From Theristus sp. LFF4_11 (taxonomy: Eukaryota > Nematoda > Chromadorea > Monhysterida > Xyalidae): DNA of 64,000 nt. A program made the position numbers and the translations under genes. This document shows positions 11,815 through 25,500 of this stretch, one piece after another (within the stretch, counting starts at the first letter, position 1; the number at the start of each line of letters is the position of its first letter). The stretch lies in NCBI GenBank assembly GCA_030248135.1, contig JASANC010003313.1, positions 1-64,000 of the forward strand, written 5' to 3'. The notes beneath the pieces are model-generated. The model had not been told where the DNA came from, made no database searches, and saw nothing but the letters and a program-made list of their open reading frames with translations.

Positions 11815-14800
11815 TCACCTGACGCCGTAGATGTCCCCATCCATCGCAGCGACCATCTCCGCAAACTTCCTCGGCAGCCGGTTGCGCAGTGCCACCTCGT
11901 CCTCGTCCAACGCTGCAGCCAGCTGGTCCTTGTACTGTTGCAAATATTTGTACAGTTCCGACAAGGCCGAGTAGACGAAGAATTGGTGCGAGTGATTACG
12001 GGACTCCTCCGCGAGGAACGCGTTCATGTCCTGGTCGCTGAGCGGCGCGATCTGCTCAATGTCGGCGTAGTAGCTGAAAAATGTTGTTGTTGCGTATTCT
12101 CGGCTTTTCATCTTCTGCTTGATTGTTCAAAATCTTTTTTTATGATTTGTTATTTGGAACCGAGAAAATTTTGAAGGGCGACTCGCTTTTCTATTGATGA
12201 CACACAGACAGCACAGTTTTCCGACTGACAGTCCGCACATAATTTTGACAATCTATCAACATCAAGAGATTGATTGAAATCGAATTGTTCATCGATTCAT
12301 TCCTTAAAAAAACGGCAGCACTTTTGCGGGTGCTGGCAAGTAACCGACTTCCAAACTCTGTCCGAGCACATCGAAACCTATCGCAGGGCTAGAAGGCCAC
12401 CAGCGACATTGTCACACTCTCGTTATTACATCGAATTCACTCCACCACAAAGAACAAAATTCAAAATGAACGAAGAGAAAGAAAGACAAGCACAAAAGCG
12501 ATCGAAGCCCAGAAACTGGCGACGAACCGATCGACCCAGTCCCTATAGACGAGAATGTCCTTGGCGAAGAGCAGTTTGCTCGAGGGACTGTCCTTGGTCA
12601 GCTGGTGGTCCTGCGTGCTGCACGCGTCCATCAGCGTCTGCGCGACCACCGACAGTGAGCCCTCGATCTTCACCGGCCTCGGAATGTCGAACACGAAATG
12701 CGGATTCTTGATCAGATTCACCCAGAAGCGCAGCGGCAGCGCGTTGCTCTTCCACGTGTGCACCACCTCGGCGTCCGTGATGCCGTGCAGTGCCGCCTGT
12801 GCACATTCAGGTTGTCGGTTTTTTCTTCTGCTGTTCACAGTTTTTGACTGTTCACAGTTTGATTTTGCACTTTGTGACCAAATTTGCGCATTTCGTTTTT
12901 CGGCGCGACGGGAAAAATAGAAATGGGAGCCTATTTTTTCAAAAGCAAATGACGTCATATCGGTGCGAGACCGGTGGACAAAAAACAGAACGGAGCAAAA
13001 CGTGCACCTGTTCATCCATGAAGTCGAACATGTACTTGATGGCGAGCGGCAGCGTGGAGCCGCGATGCGCCGTACTGAAGATCGCCTCGTACAAGTCCTC
13101 GATGAACTTCTGCAGGGTGCCCTTCATCGTGAGCAAGCGAGTCAGATAGATCTCGGAGGCCATCTTGTTCAGCAGCTGTCCGGTTTCGCCGTTCTGCGCG
13201 CCGCCGTTTGCGGCCGATTCGTGGTGCGGCTTCACGATGTGGTACATTTTGAAGCCGGACTCCGGGTCCTTCGACTCGCGCGCGAACGCCCGCGTCAGCG
13301 TGGGCGAGTTCTTGAGCGAGAACGTCGACGACGTCTCGGACATCTCGCTGCGCAGCGACCGGTTGTACATGGACGCCTGCCGGGGCACCAACGCCACGGA
13401 GCTGTTGTTCGGCACCTGCACGCAGAGCAGCGAGCAACATGAGCATTTCAAAATGTCACTTTTTATATTACGCCCAGTTCATGTGCCGACGTGTGCTGAT
13501 GCGTGTCTCCGATGCACTGGTAGTCCGTATGAACGATAGCATGCTAACACACAGCACCTGACGTCACGTGACATGACGTGCCGCACACGCACACGCCAGT
13601 GGCACTGCACGCCCCAATGCCCCCCCCCCCCACCTTGTAGTGCGCGAGCGTGTTCAGCCGCTTCCAGCCGCCGTGCTCGCTGCGCGTCGTGTTGTCCCAG
13701 TCCTGCACGCCCCAATGCCCCCCCCCCCCACCTTGTAATGCGCGAGCGTGTTCAGCCGCTTCCAGCCGCCGTGCTCGCTGCGCGTCGTGTTGTCCCAGTC
13801 CTGCAGCACCATGCGGCCGGCGCCGCTGCCGCCCGTGCGCCACTCGAGGTCGAGGTCGTTGGCGGTCGGGCGCTGCGAGTACGGCGTCGTGCGGTACAGC
13901 GCGTCCAGGCATTTCTCCTTCACCTGCAAACAGCCGGGCAGCCTGTTCCGAGCAATTGGTGCAGAGTGTGCGAAGTGCGTTGGAAGCATATGCGAGTATT
14001 GGTGCGGGCGGACACATGCCACATGGTTGGTGCTGGTCATGGGCGTCCCCACCATGCTCCACCACATGGACGCACGGGTATGCTTGGAAGAGTATCATTG
14101 CATTGCATGGTCATTCGTTTGTCACCGCCCGTGGCCGATGTCTCCTGGTAGCGCGTTATCTCGTGTTTCTGTGCTCGGCGGCTGATCGAGCGCCGCCGCG
14201 GAGTGCGCATGAGTATTTATGACAAAACAACCCGATGGGCGCCCCGGTTGACGACGCATGTCCTGTACTGGACAGCTCGTTCGCGTCCACATTGCTGTGA
14301 CGGGCGCTCCTCTGATTCAGCACTGTCAAACGCCACAGTGCTAACAGACTGTCTCACCTGCGTGATCGTGTCGCAGTCGAGTACGCGCACGGGCACCTCC
14401 ACCGCCTGGCCGGGGTCGGCCGTGACGAACACGGTCATCTCGTGGTGTTCGCACGCAGCACGCAGCAGTTTCTCCTCCGAGAGCGAGTAGCGCGCCTCGT
14501 GCGTGACGGCGTCGTGCGGGCCCTTCTCGACCTGCTGCTTGATCGCCCAGTACAGCATGAACAGCGGCCGACCAGCGCATTCCTGCCGTCGTGCAATGCA
14601 TCCGTGTAGTTTCACACGCAACACTGTGTGTCTACAGCTGATTCTGGCTGTGTGCCCCCCCCCCCCCGCTGTGCTGGTTTGGCCACTGGTTTTCCATATG
14701 CATATGCCTGACACTTACAATGTGTCGAATGAAATCATTCAATCACTGCTGTCGAACTCGACATTACAGGCCATCGGCTGGTGGTTGGTGATCACGTGCG

Positions 14801-16574
14801 TGCACTGCTGTCGTGCACAGAAAGCACCGTCACGTGATCAACAACCAATCAGTTGATTGTCCATTGTTGGGAGCTCGACTGACTTCAGAAATTACTCAAT
14901 ATACAAAAACTACAGACAATCTGATTTTTTTAAACTTGTCGCACCGAAATGAGGCAATGTGCTGTAAACACATACGCCTGTGATGCACAGCAACCCGAGC
15001 TTTCAGTTTGGCTAATCCGGTCAGTGAGTGAGCGGCAGGTGAGCCCAACTGAAACTTTGGCACCTGCGTTTTTTACAAGCAGTGACGTCATTTCGGCGCG
15101 ACAGTTTCCAGTTTCCTCAACACGTGAAGGATAAAAAACACGACGCAAAAACGACAACAAAACGCAAAGCACGCGTCTGTACCAGCAAGTAGCGATGCAG
15201 CAGGAACGTGAACCAGGCGGCCAACATGCGCTCGGCGACCGACTCCGAGCGCCGGAAGAGCACCTTCGGCTGGTAGCGCCGATCGACGGTCTTCTCGATC
15301 AGCTCGGCGAGCAGCGCCTTCAGGATGTCCGTGCAGTACTCCATCTTCTCCTGGAGGATCACCATCAACAGCGAGCCGACGTAGACGCGGTCCTTGGACA
15401 GGAAGTACTTGTTCGACTCCATCGTTCGTATGAACTGCAACAGGAACTGCTTGTTCATCAGCAGATGGTTGAACATCGTCAGGCCTTTCTCGATGAACGG
15501 CGCTCGCTGCGGGTCGACCTCGAGCTCGCGGAGCACCGGGTGATTCACGGCGCTGCTGTTCGGAAACAGCACCTGCACAGAGAGCACGCTGTTGAGTGGA
15601 GTTTTTTGGGGGAAAGACAGCATGCACTGAAAATAACTGCACCGTTTGAGCTACAGTTCAATAGCCGACAAGAGCAGCTTGCAAATCGTGCAGTTTTTTG
15701 TTTTCGTCCCTCCTGTGTTGTTTGGAGGAGTCTGTTCTTCTTTGTTTCCTTTAAAATTTCATGTGATCCTTGAGCAGTACGGCTTGATTAGAAAACAGCA
15801 AAAAAGCGAACGCTACAAATGCCAAAACTGTGAGCGCAACTCGCAGTTCGTCTCGACGTAAAGCAAAGCCTCTACCGCCAAGAAATTTTTTGACGCTAAC
15901 TTCCGTTTTCATTTGTATTTAGTTCAGTTTCGTCTTGCATTAATTCTGTTTGATAACCGACCGACCACGACAGTTTCAACAAGATCGTGTCAAGACCGAA
16001 CACGCTGGAAAACGCACTCTGTGGGCTCACAACTTGGACAACGAACACGTTTACCTGAGCGACATAATCTCGGTAGGGCAGAAATGGAATGCCGAGGGAC
16101 ATGTCCGACGAAAACAGGCTCATCGAGGTCTGCAGTTCAGCAAACGCCTCCTTGCACTCGCTGGCGACCTGCAAATTAACAAAAAAAACTTGCCACCCAA
16201 ATTACTGCCATCTACCATTCAAATGCGCTACGTTGAATGGCTGCTTCACGCTGGAACGAGCAATTATGAAAGCACCCATGCTGACCTGCGCGCGCGAAAG
16301 CGAACCGTCCAAAAAAACTAATGCGTTCAAATTGAAAACACGGGCGGTTCAAACAAATGCAAATCATTCGACGACCTGATTTCTCGTTTTGTTTCACAAA
16401 TTGCCATCAGAAAAACACGCTCAAAAGCAGCACCTTCATTTCAATGGAGTCCATCTGTTGTTTCAGCGACTTCATCTGACGCAGATGCTTCGTGGACTTG
16501 CGTCGATATGCGATCAGAAGGCAGATGATGGTGATGAACGCCAAAAGCACCGCTGCCGCAATCGCTGCGATCAC
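11815..16574 (-). other. plx-1: Plexin exons 23-30: TM segment and GAP domain
   Basis: Exon 23 gives the single TM helix ([20 protein letters not shown]) and a basic, coiled-coil-prone juxtamembrane ([12 protein letters not shown]). Exons 24-30 give the RasGAP-like region with an inserted GTPase-binding domain. The first arginine motif is present ([16 protein letters not shown]), as is the second ([17 protein letters not shown]), so the catalytic arginines look intact. The C-terminus reads [15 protein letters not shown] and ends at 11815. A loop before the second motif is enriched in His, Ala, Asn and Gly compared with vertebrate A-plexins. Confidence 0.95.
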
Positions 16575-19500
16575 CTGCACTCGAAACAACGCACTGATTG
16601 GTGAGTGCGACCAACAACAACAAACAATCACACAACAAACGTCGTCTTTGTGGTACATGAGCGTTTTTTGACACTGTTCTCAGTTGAAAACTAATCATCG
16701 TCTTTGAGCAAAAAAATTAAGCGCACTGGAAACTGGCAAATCTCTTGATTTCTGCCGGTTCTGTTTCGGCACATCACTTAACGCATATAATAATAAAGAC
16801 ACAGGACAGTGTGCCATCGCCATGAAGTGATTGGTTGAAGTGCCGCTCAGAAACTTCAGGAAATCCGCAAAAAAACAGAAAAAAACAATAAAAAGCGAGC
16901 GTGTCTTGTCACCTCAATGGACAATGCCGGACGCCCATCGGCAGAATATGACAAGTAGCCGGTCATGTAGCGCTTATAGCGGCCGATGTGCACAATGATC
17001 TCCGGGTGCTCCGAGTCAGGGCTCAATGGGGCCGGTCGTTCCGGCGGCATTGCGCACGTGATCAACACGTGAGACACGGACGTCATGTTGCACCACGACT
17101 CGCCGACCTGCCGTGAAAATAATTTTGAGCGTTGCCGGTCACGGAATTGGTACCACCGGGATTATAGGACATTAGTTTGTCCAGTGTGGATATTTTGCGA
17201 TGCTGTGAGGTGTGTGAAAACACGAAAAAAAAACAAGCAGAAAAGGAACAGGTTTTGTTTTCATTCATTCCAAGTCGTTTCACCAATTGAAACAACCAAA
17301 CTGGATGAATGAGTAAACTGCAGATGTTTGCACCGGAGTGGGTAGTTGATCCTTCATTTACCGACGTTAAGGTCACAAATACCAAAACAACGAAGATTAC
17401 CAACACCACAAACAACTAAGAAAAACCCATTAAAACAGTGCGAAAAGCCTCAAAAACTAATTTTCTCCCATTTTTCAAAAATCATTTCCCAAAAAGTGCG
17501 AATCGTCACCTGCACTCTGACGTCGTCAAAACTGGCGGCCTCGTCAATGTGCTTGCCATTGATCGTCAAATGGTAATTATCCGATCGGTAATAGCGCAGC
17601 GAGTCAAACGGGAATATGGTCGGGTCCGGATAGATGTCGAGCATGTTGATGCCTTTGCGCGCCGCCAAGTTCTGCTCCGAGATGACGCCGTCCAATTCAA
17701 AGCCGAAATCCACCTTCTCCGGTCGTTCAACGGTCGGATGATTGTGACTGGTGGTGGGAATGGTGAGATTCGGCGTGACGCATTGCATCGTGTCGCTTTT
17801 GATCACCTGCAATGGTGCGCAAATAGAAATGTCGGAAAAATAAAACGTTTTTTGGGTTTCAGCAGAAAAAAACGTTTCCCCCAAAAGTATCAAAGCCTTC
17901 TGTTTGTTGCTTTGTTTCGAACAGTTGAATTGTTTTGGGCACATTGTGTTGCAGGATCTCCAGTCGTCATCTTGGTTTACAAATTCAATTCGGAACAAGA
18001 ATTTTGAAACCACCAAAAACCCACAGCTCTTTTGTGATGGTCTGCGAATAATTTTTAACAATAATATTGACAACTAAAAATAGAAGGTGTTATGCCAATT
18101 GGTCTTCTACGAGTTGGCACTATTTCGGGGACCTCGACCGTGTCAAATCGACCGATTTCAACATTCTAACAGTTGCCCCCTGACATTGTCTGAAACTTTG
18201 GAAATTTTCGTGTTCTTACACCGAAACGCGACGGCACCAATCTGGAGTGGGTTTTGCGAAGGGGTGGGAATATGGTACAGCACAGATATGCATAGCACAG
18301 CCACGTGATATGGTACAGCGTCTGATGCTACCACAATTCGCATTCACCGACCGTGCACAGATCCCCGCGGTATCTCTTTCCGGCCCAGTGCATGAACATT
18401 CGCGGTCGTTGTACGAGATCAAAGCCCTCGCCTCGAACCTCCACCACAAGACCACCGCTGACAATGGAACGTTCCGGGCGGATGGACGTCACCGATGGAT
18501 CCTGTTAGGAAATGACGAAATCCCGTCACCGAACAAAAAAGAAAATCTTTTGAAACTTGAAAAAATTAAGAGTCGAATCGTTTCTGGCGAAAGTGTATCA
18601 CCGTATTTTTATCTTACTTCGGTTAATTGCAGTTCAAGAAATCAATCAGCCCAATTCAATTGAATCCACCGCCAGTTTAAAATTGAAAAGCACAAACGTG
18701 TAAATTCGCTCACACATCCATAACTACAATCAAACCTTTGCATATTTGAACTGCTGCTCGAAATACTGCTTCAGAGCATTGTCGATTTGGATGGTCACGT
18801 CGCCCGATTTCTGATTCACCGCAGGACCCGTGACGCAAATCGCACTGCTCGCTGTGCGGTTTAGGACCTGTAAAAAAGTGGTGTGTTTCATAAGAAAATA
18901 ATTGATTGCTGAAGCTCTCTCACAGCTTAAAAGTAAGCCGCGCAACGTGCTTCAGCCTGAGTTGGTCCTTAAGCGATTTGGCAGTATTAGGTTGAAGTAT
19001 AATTGAAGTGCGTGCACTCCATCATAACGCAGCAATCACGTGCAAGCAAGCATACGACAAGCGTGCCACTGTAATAACGTGTGTGTGTGTGTTTGCTTGT
19101 GACTTGTCATGATGGAGTAACGGTATTCAGACTATGGCCTTAGTTATTCGTTGTCCGTTGAACATCGATTCCATTCAACTTCAACACTCTTAGCCCCTGC
19201 TAGGCGTAGCATGGGAAATAAAACGTTTTTTTTGAAAAAAGGTTTCATTTCCGGTGTTTTTTCTTGAAAATGTACAAAACCGGTTTGTTACCTTCAAAAT
19301 TTTTGGAAAATTTGGTGGTTGAAAATTATTGGACGATGGTATTTTAAAATTGCGTTTTGGAAAACTCAAAAAACAAACTATGTCAAACCCAAATTGAACT
19401 TCACTCCACTTCAAACATTAATTTCAACTGTATTTCTGATTGGTTCCGATAACCAATTCTGGAAGCTGGGTTTTGATAAAACCGTTGTTACACGCAAATG

Positions 19501-22500
19501 AAACCTTTTTTCCTGGCAAAAACCGGTATTTTCAACCATGCCCATGCCCTGGCCTGGCTTAACCTCGCACGGCACACCAGCGATGTGCATGGTCATGTTC
19601 GAGCCTGCGTCCAAGTACGTGCCGCTGACGTTGACGTGCGTGCCGCCCGACTGTGGGCCGCGCGTGGGACTGCAAAACACAAACAAGCGCAATGTTGCGT
19701 TGATTTTAGACAAAAAATGCACATTTTGACACAAACTATTGAGATTCTTGAAATGAAATGATAGCTTCGTCCAGTACAGTGCTGTGAAGTAACACTGCCT
19801 ACATTATTGCGTGTTTGGAACACAAACCTGACCTTTAAACCAACACAGGAATGCGTCCAATCAGCTAGTTTGTCATTAGATTTAAACTATGGAGTGAACG
19901 AATCAGTTTTGTGTTTTTTAGTCAGCTTGAAATTATCAATTTCATGCCCTGCAAGAACCGCTGAAAAACATCGAAATCTACAACATCAATACCACCTGAA
20001 TCCGGTGATCGTCGGCTCAACCGTTGTGTATTTCTCGGTCGACGTGTTCGTATATTTGAAATCCTCACCGAATTTCACGATGATCTCCCGACCGAATGTT
20101 TTCACGCTTGACTGTGGCTCTCCTGTTTTACAGACGATTTTCGTCGCTATGACGTATCTGCAGGAAAAGTGGACTTGCTGAAAGTATTGACTAACTGGCC
20201 CTAGTTTGTGTGAAATCAGCCAAGATGGTAGTGTATGTGAAGCAGCAAATCACCGCGCAACGTTTGAATGACTCTATGGCGTAGTTTCATATGTCAGTAG
20301 TTGTTCATCATCTCGACACCAACCACCTGCGTTCGCCAAGCAAAATAGATCACAGGACACAAAACGAAAGTAAACGCCACTAACAACTCCGGAATCGGCT
20401 TGCAGGGTACCCCAGAGACCTGCACCGCGCCTATCACGTCATCGACCGATTGACCCAAATTCCTGCCCGTTATGGTTAAACGCGTGCCGCCCTGAACGGG
20501 ACCGTAACGAGGGTAAAAGTCGAGAATCGCGGGCCACGGGCAGGTGTCGTCGGAGCTGCCGAGCCAGCTGGGCACTGAAACAGTTTGTTAAGATTTTTTG
20601 TTTCAAAATAAATAACAAAACAAGAATAACAAATCGTTAAATGAGACTGGCTTTTCTCGTCATTCCAAAAAACGACAAACGATTGTGGAACAGAACAGTT
20701 CAACTTCAACTGTTCCAGAAACCGGTTCCAGACATCGGAATGCATCGCTCGCACCCCAAACTTAGATCGTTAATGGAAGCTGAATGGATCGGCCGGCCAA
20801 GAGTCCGTTATGAGCCAGCCAACGCCCTCCCCCCACTAGCAATGAGGCGGGATCCAAGATAACTCCAAAGCACGATTTTCGAAAACGCTCACAGTTATCG
20901 GGTAACATCGTCATCGGACATCGATCTCGGGGCACACAGCGGTTATCGTGATTGCACCAGCCACAGTCGAACTTGCTTCTCTCCAGCGTCACACAAAGGC
21001 CGCATGACCTTGCCAGGCGTTCGCATTTGTATATGATCACGCGAATCTGAACATCGGCGATGCATGGGAATGGCGGACATGGAAGCGATATTGTTGAAAA
21101 CAGTTTCAACCAACAAAGACGTTCATACAATACGACATCACAGCGCCGTGTGTCACCGCAGCTGTGTCCGTGCGTGTCTGTTCACAACGCCACAGCACCG
21201 AGGAGTGCACGTGTTTTCACAGCAGCACTTTACAGCGCACTCACGTTCTGCGTGTTGTCCAGCGGCTTCCCATCGGCCCAATAGACGTCGACCGCGGCGA
21301 CTTCGGTTCCGTTCGCGGTTCGCGGTCGCGTTTGCCCGATCGGCGGCATGACACGGCCGCGATTCGCCTCGCGCTCGTCGTAGTCGTGATAGTTGAACGG
21401 CATCTCCTGGCACTCGATGACGCCCGTCTGCGCGTCGAACGCCGCCGGATGCTTGTGCACGGAGTGGCCGATCGCAATGTGACACTCGTATTGCGGCTGC
21501 CACAGGCGTGGCTGAAAGATTGCCTTTCTCGTTAAACGTGTCTTTGCATTTGCCGTTGCACACAAAAATAGGCAAAATGTTGCAGGGCTGACAGAGAAAA
21601 TTCGACTACTCTTACTAACAACAAACAACAACAACAACAACAAACCTTCAAATTGCGACCGCGCACGCGGATCGTGTATTTCGAGCCGGCTGGCACGTAA
21701 ATTTCAGGTTGATCCGTCTCGATTCGCGGACAGAAGTCGGGGCCTCGCGTTTTCGACGGACCACGGCGCTGAAAGGAAAGAATTTTTTGCACTTTTCCAA
21801 TTGCTCTTGATGTTGATAGCTCATTTAGAAAAGTAAACGTAGTAGTTTGATCTACTTGGTTTGCCCCAAAGATTGGTGTGTTTAACACTCAAACCGTTTT
21901 GAAAAGGGAATTGCCAGTTAGCTAATCGTGAAAAACCACAGCCAATCCGCATTAGTGTGATTGGCGTTTGAACAGGCTTGATCGGCACACCAAACTTCCA
22001 TGTGTCGAGTCGACGAGTCGACCGAATTACAAACCTAGTTGTAAAATCCAACCTAGTAAAGCAAAAATCAAAGAAAACCACAACCGACTTCATTGGGTCA
22101 AGTGATTTGAAGCACTGGTTTGGTGCTTGACACCAGAAATAACATCAAAAAACACAACAACCATCATGCAACAAAAAAACCAAATGCAACAGCGAAATCG
22201 CACCTCTATTCCGTTGACGATCACTTGCGTTCGACAGCGGTCCTCCGAATTGGACGTGCACACGTGGCCGTCGACGCACCAGTCGCACGGATACGGCGAT
22301 TGGACACACGACGTGCACGAAACGTACGAGGAGCAGTCAAAGAACGTGAAGTTGGTCGTCGCAAACTCAGGGCCACGGTTCACCTGCGCACCATTGAATG
22401 CGGTTCGCTTTTTTAACGTCGGAAAACTTGAGAACGTTTTCTTGCTCGCAAAAACGTATTTTTTATGAAAATACAAAATACAGGTTCTGATTCAGTTTTG

Positions 22501-25500
22501 ACTTATGGGTCTTAAAAAATTAATCGCGACATTGTACAATCAGTCTTTGCGGTTTCAACCAAGCCTCTGGTTTTTTGCTGCCTTGAACCACTTTTGCCTG
22601 TGACATTATTTTCAAGACTGTCGTAGTCTTGTCGACTTGTCGAATTGATGGCCTCAGAGCACAGCTTCAAAACTAATGCCGTGTCGTGAACCCAAAAATC
22701 GCGACATCAAACTTGCTTATTATTAATCAGTCAGTGCCGCACACAGTCACCATAGTCTCACGAACGAACCTGCACGGCCAAACTGACGTGCAGCGCGTGT
22801 TGGCCGCGCGGGATCGAGGGCAGCTGGACGGTATCGGGCGTGGGGCAGTTGATGTCGCCGTTGAGACGATTGGCGCCCGTGTACAGCGGACGACTCGCGC
22901 CGGTGAACGTAAACACGCACGAGTACTGCGGCTGGTCGGGCAGATCCGGCAGGTTGTCAACGGACAGCCGGATGTACTCGGTGCGAGAGCGCTGCAACAG
23001 TGCAGGAAATTCGTTTTAAAGGCACCACGGAGAACAAGTTTCTTATCCGCACATGGCAAATTTTGTGAATGCTTCATCGTAGGCTCTTTTGCGGGTTCTT
23101 TCTTTGTTTTTTTCCGCTTTTTCTCCCCTTCCTTTTCCGAACTTGTATGCTGCTTGTAACACTTTGCTGTTTCTAACCAGAGGAAGTTGCTTTTTTATGG
23201 AAATTCAAATCATACTTTGCATCAATTACACGAGTTTGCAGTACAAAAAAACAGAGCTTCGTTTTTTGTGCTCGTTTTTTCAATCTCTCCCTTAAATTAC
23301 GGTAACGGTTTTTACGATCGAGATGGAGAAAACAAACAGAACTCTGGGTCTTCTTGACCATGTGCATCTTCACATAAAAGTGTCCACATGTCCGAAGGGA
23401 TCACTGGCGAACTAAAACAAATAAAATCTAATTTAACGTTATGTAACAGTCTTTCTTGTTGTGTCAATGTGCCATTATTGAGCGAAAACGCCATTATTCA
23501 TCAGTTGACATTGACAGTTGACATCAAATCAAATAACAATGACCCAAATGTATACCATTCCTACACGGCGGCTGTTGTTTTGTGGTACAGAAAATTTTTT
23601 GACAGCGATGACTTTCGCATTTGTCATGAGTTCGCTGCAAGAACTCGTTGCGTAATTTGATACCTCACAAAAAAACAAAACGACGATTACAGCACAATCT
23701 ACTGTTGAGAGCAAACAAATAACAAAATCTATTTTGAGTATTCATTTCACTCTCTCGCTTTCAGATTCAGCCGACATGCACTTGTGTCGCTCATCACCTA
23801 GACCAGGCACTTCAAAAACGTTTTAGCAAATTGCAACCGCATTTCACATTTTCAGATCACTGTAGCGCGTTCAACCGCAATTGCCGTAACAATGCACGAG
23901 CTAACCATTTCAACTGAATCGTATTTACCCGAAGTGTATCCATGCGTGAAAGAATCCGGTTTTCGAAAGACGTTCCGATGTCCGTTTCCGGGTATAACGG
24001 CTGAAATTCTTGACCTCCTGTTTGCGTTCACGGGACAACAATACCGATTCGTGGACAGACCGTCTTACATGAAGGCAGTAGTCGAGAATTCGACCGAAGT
24101 AGGCCGTTTGAATGCAACCAACGTCGCCGATACGGACGCGACGTGCTGGGTGCGAACGGAAGAACGCCAGAGGTTAGGTGCAAACTTCAGCCTGTCGATG
24201 CTCTACGACGGCTACTGGTGCGCAGTGGCGTCCGACAGTCCGCTGGCCACTGGCACAACGCTGTTCGCGGATTCGTTTCGCTTCGCGGCCGTCTACGGCG
24301 TGCAATTGTGGCTGGCGATTGGTGTGAGTGCTGCGGTGTTGCAACTGTACAAGAGATACCACCCGAGACACGTCCGTGGTCGTGCGTCCGTTGACTCGTC
24401 CTACCGGCAACTGTTGCTGTTGAGCGCGTTCGTGTCGCTGCTGTTCATGGGCTTGTACCGGTGCGGCCTGCTCGCCGAGATGCTGATGCACGAGCGGAAG
24501 TTTCTGTTTGACAACGCCGAAACGCTGGCCGCAGCCGTCCGTCACGGACAAGTCGACTGGACCACACACCCAATGTATGACTGGTTGAACGAGGCGCAGC
24601 GTCGAACGAAACAGTACAGCCGGGTGGACATGCAGTTGCGACTGACGTTACGCGAGCGACCGGTGCGTTTGATCGGCAATCTGCGCCGTGCCGCCGAGCA
24701 GGCAGCGGCCGTCAATGAAACCGTTTTACTGATCGACGAGATGAGCTGCGAATACTGGGCGACGCAGTTTTGTGGTCTGCGAACGGTACGTTTAAAAAAA
24801 CCTAGTCGATGTGACACTATCGTTTCTTAGGACTTCACATCAACAGTTTTCGCTTGAAAATAATAAAAACTCTGCAGATTCTTCTTGACGACCTCCAGTC
24901 GCATCGATGCAGCTTAGCGTTGGCGCCCTGGGTACCGGAAAATGTGATAAAACGATTGAACAAGGCGATTACATTTCTCTCCAGCGCGTTCGAACAAACG
25001 AAAAACCGCTACATTAACCGGCTGCGATTGAGCCGTTGCGTCACTCGGATGTCACACTTGCACACGTTCGGACTGAACGACGATCAGCACCGGTTCCTCG
25101 CGATGACTGATTTCTTTGGGGTTTTTGGTGTGCTCGCCATTGGTGCCGTTATGGCAAGTTCGCTGCTGCTGTTGGAATGTTATTGGATAAAGTGGAAAAC
25201 TTTTTACAATGACAAACGTGTCGAATATTGTCGATCCGAAAAGCCCAGTGAGCCTTGAGACGCTGCACGCGATCGCTGGACAACATTACTGATTGATGGA
25301 TGTTTTTCGCAAAATCAAATGATAAGCTTGTGTTCGGAGAATCGCAGCAACAGAACTCTTATTTACAGTACAGTAATCTTAATTGTATGTATATTTTAAA
25401 AGCCCATTAAAAACAAATGTTCATAAACTGAAAACTACCGTATTACCCCCAATAAACCCCCATGGGGGATTAATACGTCAGCGACTTTTAGGGGTGGGGG

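Noticed and set aside
13634..13702. Real extra plexin exon
   Set aside because: The 29-nt gap to exon 27 is too short to be a credible intron; treated as a duplication instead.
11782..22416. Plus-strand frames of 90-190 codons overlapping plexin exons
   Set aside because: They are antisense shadows of GC-rich plexin exons without independent domains.
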